The notes: generated by a model not told the origin, from the sequence alone. A DNA stretch of 64,000 nucleotides from Prevotella sp. oral taxon 475 (GCF_018127805.1 NZ_CP072334.1:434001-498000); one strand, 5' to 3'; shown: positions 32,516-41,323, numbered from the stretch's first letter. Translations and numbers: made by a program.

Positions 32516-32869
32516 TTATCTGTTTTCTCCTGCCGTCACGGTATCGAAATGCGTCTCTGCCCACGCCAATAAGATGTCGAGATTGGGCATGAGCGATTGC
32601 CCAACAGGGGTAAGCGAATATTCCACACGAGGCGGAACCTCGGGGTAGAGCTTACGGTGAACGAGATGACAACTTTCCAAATTCTTCAGCGTTTGCGAGA
32701 GCATCTTTTGCGAACAGTCGGGAATGCTGCGGTCCAATTCGCTGAAACGCATCGTGCCCGTTGTGTTTTGATGCAACTCATAGAGCACCAATAGGCTCCA
32801 TTTGTTGCTAAAACGACTCACCACCTGTCGGATAGGACAAGTGGGATAAAGGTTTTTCTTTTCTTTCAT
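32516..32869 (-). CDS. HxlR-family transcriptional regulator
   Basis: 117 residues. The winged-helix core has the family signature CPIRQVVSRFSNKWSLLVLY, with MRFSELDRSIPDCSQKMLSQ as the recognition part and RKLYPEVPPRVEYSLTPVG as the wing. HxlR-type regulators usually control detoxification of aldehydes, quinones or oxidants and often sit divergent from their target, here the DJ-1/PfpI gene about 285 bp away. A TATCTTTG lies at 32874-32881 on the minus strand, so close to the ATG that the transcript would have almost no leader. Confidence 0.88.
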   Translation of the reverse strand: MKEKKNLYPTCPIRQVVSRFSNKWSLLVLYELHQNTTGTMRFSELDRSIPDCSQKMLSQTLKNLESCHLVHRKLYPEVPPRVEYSLTPVGQSLMPNLDILLAWAETHFDTVTAGENR

Positions 32870-33086
32870 GTTGCAAAGATAGGGCAGGCGAATAGAGAGA
32901 AAACCGTTTTTCCGTCTGTCGATTGCCCATCATTTGGTGCAAAGGTAACAATAGTTTCTTTTCGTAAGTGTATTCATTCTCCCCAATTTTATTATAAGGT
33001 TAATCTTTATTAAATGTGTTTTCGGTGTTGTCACTGTCTGTCTAATTCCTACCCAGAGGTAAGCACCTCACCTCCTTGTAACTCTC

Positions 33087-33117
33087 TTGCACCGCATCTC
33101 AAAAGCAACTATCTTTG
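33087..33117 (+). promoter_or_regulatory. Promoter of the DJ-1/PfpI gene
   Basis: TTG at 33087-33089 and TATCTTTG at 33110-33117 with 20 bp between. The 284-bp gap with the HxlR gene holds no other gene. Confidence 0.75.
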
Positions 33118-33153
33118 CACCACAAAGATCAACCATCTTAAAAGACAAGAAAA

Positions 33154-33681
33154 ATGAGTAAAAAAGTAGCAGTAGTAGCCGTCAATCCGGTGAATGGTCT
33201 GGGTCTTTTCAGTTATTTGGAGACCTTTTTTGAAAACAAAATCGACTATCGCGTATTTGCCGTTTACGACGACGTGAATATCCGAACCAACTCGGGTGTT
33301 GCCTTGAAAGTCGACGACGTGATTGCCCATCTCGTGGGCAAGAGCAATGAATATGATGCTCTTATCTTTGCCTGCGGCGACGCTGTGCCGGTGTTTGCCC
33401 AAAATATGGACAAACCTTACAACCAAATGCTGTTGCAGGTGATCAAAGAGTTCGGGCAGTCGGGTAAACTCCTTATCGGTCATTGCGGTGCAGGCGTGTT
33501 CTTCGATATGGCCGAAGTGGATACCGGACGCCAGGTGGCGTGTCATCCTTACGTAAAAGATGCGGTGAAGAACGGTGTCTACAGCGATGCACCTTACGTC
33601 GTAGATGGAACTCTTTTCACTGCCGCCGAAGAAAATGAGCTGCATCTGATGCTGCCAGAAGTGGTGAAAGCTCTGCAATAA
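33154..33681 (+). CDS. DJ-1/PfpI family protein
   Basis: 175 residues. AVVAVNPVNGLGLFSYLETFF is the first strand and acidic region, and LLIGHCGAGVFFDMAE holds the nucleophile-elbow Cys 111. CHPYVKDAVKNGVYSDAPYV completes the fold. Family members are glyoxalase/deglycase-like stress proteins, proteases or chaperones; the particular activity is unknown. It is divergent from an HxlR regulator and ends before a strong terminator, so it is likely a single-gene stress unit. Confidence 0.85.
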   Translation: MSKKVAVVAVNPVNGLGLFSYLETFFENKIDYRVFAVYDDVNIRTNSGVALKVDDVIAHLVGKSNEYDALIFACGDAVPVFAQNMDKPYNQMLLQVIKEFGQSGKLLIGHCGAGVFFDMAEVDTGRQVACHPYVKDAVKNGVYSDAPYVVDGTLFTAAEENELHLMLPEVVKALQ

Positions 33682-33768
33682 GTTCAGGCTCTGCACAGCG
33701 AAAAGCAGAGCATCCATCCGCAGAGGACGGAACTCCGTATCGCTAAAACAAACTTCGTATAACGGAAA

Positions 33769-33803
33769 TGCCCGTTGCCAACAGTCGGCAACGGGCGTTT
33801 TTC
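33769..33803 (+). terminator. Strong intrinsic terminator after the DJ-1 gene
   Basis: CCCGTTGCC and GGCAACGGG pair perfectly around ACAGTC and are followed by CGTTTTT. Confidence 0.85.
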
Positions 33804-33839
33804 ATGCTGCATTTGGGCTTCGTATTCAATTTTTTACAC

Positions 33840-33847
33840 TATCTTTG
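33840..33847 (+). promoter_or_regulatory. -7 element of the GH92 gene
   Basis: TATCTTTG, 34 bp before the ATG. The -33 element is not well defined (TTTG 25 bp upstream). Confidence 0.6.
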
Positions 33848-33881
33848 TACCAACAAAACCTAAAAAAACAATCTCCACACA

Positions 33882-36176
33882 ATGAAGACGACCCTCAAAA
33901 CTACATTTATTACTCTCCTTTTTAGCCTCTTGGGCAGTGCCATGGCTCAGGCAGGAAGTGGCGAAAAGACCTTTCCTGTAGACTATGTGAGTACGCTTGT
34001 GGGCACACAATCGAGCTATCAACTTTCCACCGGCAACACCTATCCAGCCATTGCCTTGCCATGGGGCATGAATTTTTGGGTTCCTCAGACCGGGAAAATG
34101 GGCGATGGATGGGTGTATACCTATGGAGCCGAGAAGATAAGAGGCCTGAAACAGACGCATCAACCCAGTCCGTGGATCAATGATTACGGGCAATTCGCCG
34201 TGATGCCTACCACCGGACGACTGGTGTTCGATGAAGAACGACGGGCGAGTTGGTTCTCTCATAAAGCCGAAACGGCACGTCCTTACTATTATCAAGTATA
34301 TCTTGCCGACCACGATGTGACAGCAGAGATGGCTCCGACAGAGAGAGCTGTGGTGATGAGAATGACTTTTCCACAGACCGATAGTGCCTCGTTCGTAGTG
34401 GATGCCTTCGACAATGGGTCGTTTGTGAAGGTGATTCCGGCAGAGCAAAAGATAGTGGGCTTCACCACAAAGAACAGCGGTGGCGTGCCAGAAGGCTTTA
34501 AAAACTACTTTGTGATGCAGTTCGATCGTCCCTTCGACTATGTCTATGCCGTGCGAGACGGCATCATCACACCATCCGATTCGGCTCTATGCAACCACGC
34601 CGGAGCCATTGTCGGCTTCAAAACCACTCGGCAAGGCGAGCGCGTTTGTGTGCGTATCGCCTCATCGTTTATCAGTGAAGAGCAAGCATGGCGCAACCTG
34701 AAAGAGGTAGGAAACGCCACGTTGGAAGAGGTGAAAGCAAGAGGTCGGCAACGATGGAACGAGATGTTGGGACGCATCGAGGTGCAGGATGACGATATAG
34801 ACCATCTTCGCACGTTCTATTCTTGTCTCTATCGCTCGTTGCTTTTCCCCCGACAGCTTTTCGAATACGATGCTTCGGGCCGACCGTTGCATAGAAGTCC
34901 CTACAACGGAGCGGTGCTTCCGGGACGCATGTACACCGACACGGGCTTTTGGGACACCTTTCGCAGTCTTTTTCCGCTACTCAATCTCCTTTATCCCGAG
35001 GTGAGTCGAGGTGTTCAGGAAGGCTTGAAGAATGCCTATCAAGAGAGCGGTTTCCTACCCGAATGGGCCAGTCCGGGCCACCGAAACTGTATGGTAGGCA
35101 ACAATTCGGCATCCATTGTGGCCGACGCTTACCTCTGCGGATTGCACGAAAGCGATGCCGAGACGCTTTGGAAGGCCGTGACTCATGGAGCCAACGCCGT
35201 GCATCCCTCTGTGAAATCGACAGGAAGATGGGGCTATGAGCTTTACAATCGACTGGGATTTGTGCCTTATGATGTGAAGATTAACGAAAGTGTGGCACGC
35301 ACATTAGAGTATGCTTACGACGACTGGTGCATCTTTCAGCTGGGCAAAGCCTTGGGAAAGACCAAGCGCGAGTTGGAACCTTACCGCAGAAGAGCCCTCA
35401 ATTATCGCAACGTTTTCGATCCGCAGACCCGCTTGATGAGGGGCCGGAACAGCGACGGAACTTTCCAATCGCCCTTCAATCCCTTCAAATGGGGCGACGC
35501 TTTTACCGAGGGAAACAGTTGGCATTACACCTGGTCGGTGTTTCACGACCCAAAAGGGCTCATTCGTCTCATGGGCGGCAATGCCGCGTTCAACGCCATG
35601 CTCGACTCCGTTTTCAACCTTCCGCCCCTCTTCGATGCCAGTTATTACGGACAGGTGATTCACGAAATACGCGAGATGCAACTCATGAATATGGGCAATT
35701 ATGCCCATGGCAATCAGCCCATTCAGCATGCCATCTATCTCTATAACTACTCGGGCGAACCCTGGAAAACGCAGTATTGGGTGCGCGAAGTGATGAATCG
35801 GCTCTACACCGCTGCTCCCGACGGCTATTGCGGCGATGAAGACAACGGACAAACCTCGGCTTGGTATGTCTTCTCAGCCCTGGGTTTCTACCCCGTATGT
35901 CCGGGTAGTGGACAGTATGTCTTAGGCTCTCCCTATTTCAAACGCATCGTTCTGCATCTGCCCGGAGGAAAAACCACCGAGATTTCCGCTCCGAACAACA
36001 GTCCGAATAACCGATATGTGGCCGAACTTTTCCTCAATGGGCAGCCCTATACACACAATTACGTCACCCGAAACGAACTTCTTGCGGGCGCATCGCTTAG
36101 GTTCCGGCTCTCACCCACGCCTAATCGGCAGCGCGGAACAGCCGCCGCAGATGCTCCTTACTCTTTCTCCGAATAG
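33882..36176 (+). CDS. GH92 family alpha-mannosidase
   Basis: 764 residues with a signal peptide (ITLLFSLLGSAMAQA). GH92 features in order: VDYVSTLVGTQSSYQLSTGN, YPAIALPWGMNFWVP, IRGLKQTHQPSPWINDYGQF, an alpha-toroid region with GFWDTFRSLFPLLNLLYPE and GFLPEWASPGHRNCMVGNNS, and the catalytic-base region CGDEDNGQTSAWYVFSALGF. GH92 enzymes remove alpha-linked mannose from host N-glycans, mostly with calcium. It probably acts in the periplasm or on the surface. It is alone between a terminator and a 22-bp repeat array. Linkage specificity is not readable. Confidence 0.95.
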   Translation: MKTTLKTTFITLLFSLLGSAMAQAGSGEKTFPVDYVSTLVGTQSSYQLSTGNTYPAIALPWGMNFWVPQTGKMGDGWVYTYGAEKIRGLKQTHQPSPWINDYGQFAVMPTTGRLVFDEERRASWFSHKAETARPYYYQVYLADHDVTAEMAPTERAVVMRMTFPQTDSASFVVDAFDNGSFVKVIPAEQKIVGFTTKNSGGVPEGFKNYFVMQFDRPFDYVYAVRDGIITPSDSALCNHAGAIVGFKTTRQGERVCVRIASSFISEEQAWRNLKEVGNATLEEVKARGRQRWNEMLGRIEVQDDDIDHLRTFYSCLYRSLLFPRQLFEYDASGRPLHRSPYNGAVLPGRMYTDTGFWDTFRSLFPLLNLLYPEVSRGVQEGLKNAYQESGFLPEWASPGHRNCMVGNNSASIVADAYLCGLHESDAETLWKAVTHGANAVHPSVKSTGRWGYELYNRLGFVPYDVKINESVARTLEYAYDDWCIFQLGKALGKTKRELEPYRRRALNYRNVFDPQTRLMRGRNSDGTFQSPFNPFKWGDAFTEGNSWHYTWSVFHDPKGLIRLMGGNAAFNAMLDSVFNLPPLFDASYYGQVIHEIREMQLMNMGNYAHGNQPIQHAIYLYNYSGEPWKTQYWVREVMNRLYTAAPDGYCGDEDNGQTSAWYVFSALGFYPVCPGSGQYVLGSPYFKRIVLHLPGGKTTEISAPNNSPNNRYVAELFLNGQPYTHNYVTRNELLAGASLRFRLSPTPNRQRGTAAADAPYSFSE

Positions 36177-36220
36177 CATCTTAGAACCCTTTGTTGATGG
36201 GACGAGACGAGAACGCTTTC

Positions 36221-36303
36221 CCATCTCTTAGCTTTTGGCCTGCATTTTCTTAGCTTTCGCCATGCGTTTTCTTAGCTTTTGCACGCCAAAAGCTAAGAGA
36301 TAG
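36221..36303. repeat. 22-bp intergenic repeat array E (minus, minus, minus, plus)
   Basis: Three minus-oriented cores (CTTAGCTTTTGGCC, TTTTCTTAGCTTTCG, TTTTCTTAGCTTTTG) are followed by one plus core (CCAAAAGCTAAGAGAT). The last two make a perfect hairpin CTTAGCTTTTG/CAAAAGCTAAG, and the outermost pair is a 17-bp inverted repeat (ATCTCTTAGCTTTTGGC and its complement). It lies 44 bp after the GH92 stop. Confidence 0.9.
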
Positions 36304-36457
36304 AGAAGAGGGTTTGATCCTTCCAACTCTTCAGGTTTGGCCAAGAGAGCTAAAAAGGTTAATTTTGTATGGTTTTTCGAAGCAAGAACGGGTTGTTTTT
36401 GCAGACCCTTAGTGGGATGAGGCCAGAGAAACGAATCCATTTTAAACAAACAAAAAC

Positions 36458-37369
36458 ATGACCGAAGAAAGAACTCTGATGCATCATGTGGTGGCCTTTG
36501 TCACGGTAGCCATATGGGGTTCCACGTTCATCTCTACCAAACTGTTGATTCATGCCGGGTTGTCGCCTGCGCAAATCTTTACGTTACGTTTTCTCATAGC
36601 CTATGTGCTGATGCTCGTTGTGGGGCTTTGGGGGCCGCGTGGGTTAGGTGGCCGCCGACTGTTGAGCGACAGTTGGCAAGACGAAGCCTGCATGATGTTG
36701 CTCGGAATCACAGGAGGTTCGGCATTTTTCCTTTTCCAAAACGAAGCCTTGGCCTTCTCTACGGCCACCAATGTGTCGTTGATCGTCTGCTCGTGCCCGT
36801 TGTTCACGATGATTTTGTTACGTCTTTTTTATGCAGACACCTCTCTGGGGCGGTGGCAAGTGTTAGGAACGGTCTTCTCTTTCGTAGGGATGGCTGTGGT
36901 GGTGCTTAACGGGCAGTTTGTACTCAACCTCTCTCCCTTGGGCGATTTCTTAGCCCTTTGCGCTTGTTTGGCGTGGGCGGTCTACTCGCTCGTCATCAAA
37001 CGCATGAACAAACGTTACAATAGCTTCTTCATCACCCGCAAAGTGTTTTTCTACGGACTGCTGACGATGTTGCCCTATTACGCCTTTGTGCCTCGGTTTC
37101 CCCAGTGGCAACTGTTGCTTCGACCGGAGATTGTGGCGCATTTGCTCTTTCTGGGCGTACTGGCCTCGATGGTTTGCTTCCTGACATGGACGTGGGTGAT
37201 GGGTAAACTCGGAGCGATGCGCGCCACCAACTATATCTACGTCAACCCCATTACCACGATTGTGTTTGCCGCTTGGGTGCTGCATGAAACCATCACCGCT
37301 TATTTCATCGTCGGAACACTGCTCATCCTGCTGGGACTTTTCCTCAGCGGAAAGATTCAAAACCGATGA
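36458..37369 (+). CDS. DMT superfamily transporter (two EamA domains)
   Basis: 303 residues with about ten membrane helices in two repeated halves. The first EamA half has VAIWGSTFISTKLLIHAGLS and GGSAFFLFQNEALAFSTATN; the second begins GDFLALCACLAWAVYSLVIK and ends TIVFAAWVLHETITAYFIVG. Family members export or import metabolites such as amino acids or nucleotides. The stop overlaps the following EEP gene by four bases. Substrate unknown. Confidence 0.9.
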   Translation: MTEERTLMHHVVAFVTVAIWGSTFISTKLLIHAGLSPAQIFTLRFLIAYVLMLVVGLWGPRGLGGRRLLSDSWQDEACMMLLGITGGSAFFLFQNEALAFSTATNVSLIVCSCPLFTMILLRLFYADTSLGRWQVLGTVFSFVGMAVVVLNGQFVLNLSPLGDFLALCACLAWAVYSLVIKRMNKRYNSFFITRKVFFYGLLTMLPYYAFVPRFPQWQLLLRPEIVAHLLFLGVLASMVCFLTWTWVMGKLGAMRATNYIYVNPITTIVFAAWVLHETITAYFIVGTLLILLGLFLSGKIQNR

Positions 37370-38349
37370 ATGCTCTGCTCGTTCTGCTGCTCTCGGTCTT
37401 TACCTTGGTGCAACTCAACTGCGAAAATCTTTTCGACTGCACCCACGACCCGCAGAAAGCCGATCAGGAATTCTTGCCCGATGCCGCCAAACATTGGACG
37501 GTGGCGCGGTATTGGAAGAAACTGAACCGCATCGGTCAGGAGATTATCGCCTGCGGAGGCGAAGGTTCTGTCTGGGCATTGCCCGATGTGGTGGCTTTGT
37601 GCGAGGTGGAAAACGACAGCGTTATGCGTGATCTCACGCGCCGTTCCTTGCTTCGCACCGCCCGATACGAATATGTGATGACCCATTCGCCCGACCGTCG
37701 AGGCATCAACGTGGCCCTTTTGTATTCGCCTTTCACCTTTTCGCTGCTCAAGAGTTATGCCTTGCGCATACCACCGATGGCCGGAAGACCGCCCACGCGC
37801 GACATTTTGTATGTCAAAGGCCTCACCGCGGCGGTAGATACCCTGCATCTCTTCGTGCTGCATGCCCCGAGTAAGGCCGGCGGAGAGGTCGAGACGCGCC
37901 CGTTTCGTATAGCGGTGGCGCGAAGATTGTGCCAATCGGTCGACTCGATTCGCCGTCTCGAGCCCCACGCCCGCATCCTTGTGGTAGGCGATTTCAACGA
38001 CGATGGCAAGGCCGAATCGCTCCAACTGATGGCTCAAAGCGGACTGACCGACGTTTCTCTCAATGCCTGTGGCACGCACGGAGCTAAAGGAACCTATCGT
38101 TATCAAGGCGAGTGGAGCTGCTTAGACCATGTTTTTGCCTCTTCCGAAATCGCGGATAAGGGTGTGAGCTGCACCATCTTCGATGCTCCTTTCTTGCTGG
38201 AAGCGGATGAAAAGTATGGAGGCTGGCGACCGTGGCGCACATATTTCGGTCCTAAATACCAAGGTGGATTCAGCGATCACCTGCCCTTGGTGGTGCGGTT
38301 GGGCGTGTCTTCTTCTGCTTCTTCTAACCCGTTGGAATCCACAGAATAA
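37366..38349 (+). CDS. Endonuclease/exonuclease/phosphatase family protein
   Basis: 327 residues, translationally coupled to the DMT gene. A short hydrophobic leader (LLVLLLSVFTLVQL) precedes NCENLFDCTHDPQKADQEFL. Catalytic motifs: ALCEVENDSVM, RRGINVALLY, LFVLHAPSKAGG, LVVGDFNDDG and FSDHLPLVV. It lines up with the exported EEP protein at 3953-5005 from the ENLFD segment onward. Substrate unknown. Confidence 0.86.
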   Translation: MNALLVLLLSVFTLVQLNCENLFDCTHDPQKADQEFLPDAAKHWTVARYWKKLNRIGQEIIACGGEGSVWALPDVVALCEVENDSVMRDLTRRSLLRTARYEYVMTHSPDRRGINVALLYSPFTFSLLKSYALRIPPMAGRPPTRDILYVKGLTAAVDTLHLFVLHAPSKAGGEVETRPFRIAVARRLCQSVDSIRRLEPHARILVVGDFNDDGKAESLQLMAQSGLTDVSLNACGTHGAKGTYRYQGEWSCLDHVFASSEIADKGVSCTIFDAPFLLEADEKYGGWRPWRTYFGPKYQGGFSDHLPLVVRLGVSSSASSNPLESTE

Positions 38350-38360
38350 CAGAGCCCTTT

Positions 38361-38446
38361 TCAATAGCTAAGAAAACGCACTGCGAAAGCTAAGAAAATG
38401 CAGACTCATCTCTTAGTTTTTGGCTTGCGTTTTCTTAGCTTTTGAA
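38361..38446. repeat. 22-bp intergenic repeat array F (plus, plus, minus, minus)
   Basis: Two plus cores (ATAGCTAAGAAAACGCA, GCGAAAGCTAAGAAAATG) face two minus cores (ATCTCTTAGTTTTTGGC, TGCGTTTTCTTAGCTTTTG). The first and last cores can pair (GCTAAGAAAACGCA with TGCGTTTTCTTAGC). It begins 12 bp after the EEP stop. Confidence 0.9.
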
Positions 38447-38599
38447 AAACGTCTTCCTGGTGTGAAGAAAATAAAGGCTCCGAATGAGGAGGACGATAGG
38501 AATAGGGAGGGTATCTTTCACCTTATTATATATAAGGTTGTTGGGGAAACAGTCCATTGACAAAATGGACAGAGCGTGTATCAAGCCGCATAAAGATGA

Positions 38600-38748
38600 G
38601 AGCAAAACGGAGAGTACCCGGTGGTTGAAACAGCCTCTTGGATGGGCTTTACATCCCCCTCTTATTTCGTCAAACGTTTGAAAGAGCAGTTTCACACCCG
38701 GCTGAACGAGGTGCAAAGCGAAATGCTGTGGATGCAGAAACACTTGAA
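38600..38748 (+). pseudogene. Remnant of an AraC-family regulator (C-terminal HTH half only)
   Basis: From 38600 the plus strand reads EQNGEYPVVETASWMGFTSP and then SYFVKRLKEQF, matching the second helix-turn-helix of AraC-type DNA-binding domains, including those of Bacteroidota hybrid two-component regulators. An in-frame TGA lies just before it (38597) and nothing of the first half is recognisable upstream, so the gene is a fragment. A later ATG at 38621 would give only a 79-residue frame that runs into the HU terminator. Confidence 0.65.
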
Positions 38749-38753
38749 AGAGA

Positions 38754-38801
38754 GGGCAAAAAGAGAAGAGGGCCGTTCCCATTTGGGAAACAGCCCTCTT
38801 C
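38754..38801 (-). terminator. Terminator of the HU gene
   Basis: On the minus strand AAGAGGGC and GCCCTCTT with an inner CCC/GGG pairing form a long stem followed by CTCTTTTTG. It begins about 20 bp after the HU stop. Confidence 0.85.
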
Positions 38802-38822
38802 CAACCTTTATGGTATGGCGTA

Positions 38823-39095
38823 TTATTGAATGGCGTCTGTCAGTTCAGCACCAGCCTTGAATTTAGCCACTTTCTTAGCGGCAATCTTGATTTTCTGCTT
38901 GGTAGCGGGGTTGATACCTTCGCGTGCGGGACGCTCGTTCACGCTAAACGTGCCGAAGCCAACCAGCTGTACTTTGTCACCTGCTACGAGAGCTGCTTTC
39001 AATGCACCTACGCATGCGTCTAATGCTTTCTTCGAATCAGCTTTGCTCAAGCCCGAGCCAGCTGCGATTTTGTCGATCAATTCAGTTTTGTTCAT
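38823..39095 (-). CDS. HU/IHF-family DNA-binding protein
   Basis: 90 residues, the standard length. MNKTELIDKIAAGSGLSKAD, then VQLVGFGTFSVNERPAREG and INPATKQKIKIAAKKVAKFK with the DNA-inserting Pro in the beta arm. A nucleoid protein that bends DNA. The gene stands alone with a strong promoter and terminator, as expected for an abundant protein. Confidence 0.96.
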   Translation of the reverse strand: MNKTELIDKIAAGSGLSKADSKKALDACVGALKAALVAGDKVQLVGFGTFSVNERPAREGINPATKQKIKIAAKKVAKFKAGAELTDAIQ

Positions 39096-39148
39096 ATTAT
39101 TTGAATTATAAAGTGATAAATGTTAGTCCTTTTATCTGGTTTTGCTGA

Positions 39149-39179
39149 CAAATATAGAGCATTACTTTTAAAGGACAAA
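39149..39179 (-). promoter_or_regulatory. Promoter of the HU gene
   Basis: TTTG (39176-39179) and TATATTTG (39149-39156) on the minus strand, spaced 19 bp: a full consensus promoter. Confidence 0.8.
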
Positions 39180-39261
39180 CAAAAAATAAAAAAAAGTCAA
39201 GAGATTTTTGAAATTTTGTCGTTAGACGGCCCTTTTTATGCCCATTGACGGATATTTTTAG

Positions 39262-39269
39262 TACTTTTG
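39262..39269 (+). promoter_or_regulatory. -7 element of the rhomboid operon
   Basis: TACTTTTG, 35 bp before the ATG at 39305. It falls inside an upstream in-frame extension of the rhomboid gene, which supports the later start. Confidence 0.55.
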
Positions 39270-39304
39270 CGCGCACAAAAACGCTAAAAAACGACTGTAT
39301 AGAA

Positions 39305-40225
39305 ATGGGCAACATACCTACTGTAACGAAGAATCTGCTGATCGTCAACGTGCTGGCTTATTTGGCGACGGTGGTTCTGAAAACTTCGCTTGGCATTGAC
39401 TTGAACGACCTGCTCGGACTCCACTTTTTTATGGCGTCGGACTTTAGGGTGTATCAGCTCTTTACCTATATGTTTATGCACGGCGGACTGGCTCACATCT
39501 TCTTTAATATGTTTGCCCTGTGGATGTTCGGCGTGGTGGTGGAGCGCGTTTGGGGACCAAGAAAATTTCTGTTCTATTATCTTTCGTGCGGAGTGGGGGC
39601 CGGATTGATGCAGGAATTGGCGCAGTTTGTAGAGATTTATCTCGACTTCAACGCGCAGGCACCTATCGGTGTGGCCGATGCTTTTGCGTTGATGCGGCAT
39701 TATACGACGCAGCTCAACGGGCTTACCACGGTGGGCGCATCGGGTGCTATCTATGCCATTCTGTTGGCTTTTGGTATGATTTTCCCCGAAAACAGAATCT
39801 TTATCTTTCCTCTCCCCATCCCGATCAAGGCCAAATGGTTCGTGGTGTTTTACGCCGTTTTGGAGCTTTATCAGGCCATGACAGGAGCAGGCGGCAACGT
39901 GGCGCACCTTGCTCACCTGGGCGGAATGGTGTTTGGCTTCTTCATGATTCGCTATTGGCAGCGACATCCCTCGCAAAACTATAGACAAACGGGGGGAGGC
40001 AATGTGTTCGAAAAGATGAAGGAGACTTTTGGTAAGTACAACCAAACAGGGCAACAACCCTTCGAACAGGAGCCGCAACGCGAGAGCGACTGGGACTATA
40101 ACGCCCGTAAAAAGAGAGAACAGGAGGAGATAGACCGTATATTGGACAAAATACGGAAGAGCGGATACGACAGTCTGACGAGGGATGAGAAGCAAAGACT
40201 CTTCGATCAAAGTAAGAAAAAATAA
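39305..40225 (+). CDS. Rhomboid family intramembrane serine protease
   Basis: 306 residues from the ATG at 39305. The first helix is NLLIVNVLAYLATVVL. The motif MFMHGGLAHIFFNMFALWMF (loop 1 and helix 2) and VGASGAIYAILLAFGM with the catalytic Ser 146 are the rhomboid signatures; the helix 6 histidines lie in HLAHLGGMVFGF (201 or 204). A hydrophilic C-terminal tail (from about 230, rich in Gln, Glu and Lys) is cytoplasmic. Substrates unknown. Nine bases separate it from the EEP gene, so they form an operon. Confidence 0.95.
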   Translation: MGNIPTVTKNLLIVNVLAYLATVVLKTSLGIDLNDLLGLHFFMASDFRVYQLFTYMFMHGGLAHIFFNMFALWMFGVVVERVWGPRKFLFYYLSCGVGAGLMQELAQFVEIYLDFNAQAPIGVADAFALMRHYTTQLNGLTTVGASGAIYAILLAFGMIFPENRIFIFPLPIPIKAKWFVVFYAVLELYQAMTGAGGNVAHLAHLGGMVFGFFMIRYWQRHPSQNYRQTGGGNVFEKMKETFGKYNQTGQQPFEQEPQRESDWDYNARKKREQEEIDRILDKIRKSGYDSLTRDEKQRLFDQSKKK

Positions 40226-40234
40226 GACGACGGT

Positions 40235-41323
40235 ATGCTGGAAAACATGAAGAAATGGACTGCTCAGCTGATGGGAGGAGCCAACGTGGCAACTATTCTC
40301 GTGATGCTGGTAGTGGGCTATTCGGACAGACTCAATCCCATTGACTACCCTTTCCTCTCTACGCTGGGACTGGCGTTCCCCGTTTTCTTAGTCATCAACT
40401 GCGCTTTTCTTGTTTTCTGGGCTTTCTTCAAACTGCGTGGCTGCATCCTTCCGCTGGTGGGCTTCATCGTTTGCTATGCACCCGTGCGCACGTACGTACC
40501 TTTTAATATCACGAAAACAGCACCCGAAGGAGCTATCAAGGTGATGTCTTACAATGTTTTTCTCTTTGGCGGCGGTGGAGTGCCTGATGAAGAACGTTGG
40601 AAAATGCTCGATTACATCAAGCAACAGAATGCCGATATTCTCTGTCTTCAAGAGGCCAACTTGGGCGGTCCCTTTCAAAAGACAATCGATTCGCTGTTCA
40701 ATTCTATCTACGCTTATCAGGATTTTAGAGACAAAGGCATCACGGGCGATCGACTGGCGTTCTATAGCAAATATCCCATTCTTGGGGCCCGAAAGATTGA
40801 ATACCCGGCTTCAGACAATTTTAGTATGGCCTATCTGTTGGATTTGGGCAGCGATACGGTGATTGTTATCAATAATCATTTCGCTACAACCGGACTCACC
40901 GAGGAGCAACGGCAGAACTTCAAAACCATGATGAAAGGCGAAATGCAGGCGGGACAAGTGAAGAACGAATCGAAAAAGCTGGTGCACAAGTTGAGCGAAT
41001 ATGCTCAGATAAGAGCTCCGCAGGTGGAAGCCGTGGCGCAGTTTGTGCGTGAACACAGGAATAGAAGCGTGATTCTCTGCGGCGATTTTAACGACAGTCC
41101 GATTTCTTTTGCACGGCATCGGTTGGCCAAAGAACTCACCGACTGCTACGTGGAGAGCGGTAACGGGCCAGGTATCAGCTATCATCGCAATAGCTTTTAT
41201 GTGCGGATAGATTACATCATGTGTTCTCCCGACTGGCAACCGTATGGCTGCCAGGTAGACAACAGAATTAAAACCTCTGACCATTACCCCATTTTTTGCT
41301 GGTTGAAAAAGCTCCGCAAATAG
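40235..41323 (+). CDS. Membrane-anchored endonuclease/exonuclease/phosphatase family protein
   Basis: 362 residues. Three N-terminal membrane helices (VATILVMLVVGYS, LGLAFPVFLVINCAFLVFWA and a third at GCILPLVGFIVCYAP) precede the EEP domain: VMSYNVFLFGGGG, LCLQEANLGG, RLAFYSKYPILG, VILCGDFNDSP and a final KTSDHYPIF. The alternative start is Met 5. The plan is that of envelope-anchored Bacteroidota EEP proteins next to rhomboid genes; function unknown. Confidence 0.88.
   Translation: MLENMKKWTAQLMGGANVATILVMLVVGYSDRLNPIDYPFLSTLGLAFPVFLVINCAFLVFWAFFKLRGCILPLVGFIVCYAPVRTYVPFNITKTAPEGAIKVMSYNVFLFGGGGVPDEERWKMLDYIKQQNADILCLQEANLGGPFQKTIDSLFNSIYAYQDFRDKGITGDRLAFYSKYPILGARKIEYPASDNFSMAYLLDLGSDTVIVINNHFATTGLTEEQRQNFKTMMKGEMQAGQVKNESKKLVHKLSEYAQIRAPQVEAVAQFVREHRNRSVILCGDFNDSPISFARHRLAKELTDCYVESGNGPGISYHRNSFYVRIDYIMCSPDWQPYGCQVDNRIKTSDHYPIFCWLKKLRK

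Noticed and set aside
33769..33803. Riboswitch upstream of the GH92 gene
   Set aside because: The single GC-rich stem with a T run is an ordinary terminator of the DJ-1 gene and precedes the GH92 promoter.
37260..37631. 123-codon open frame across the DMT/EEP junction
   Set aside because: Wrong frame; both flanking proteins are clearly supported through the junction.
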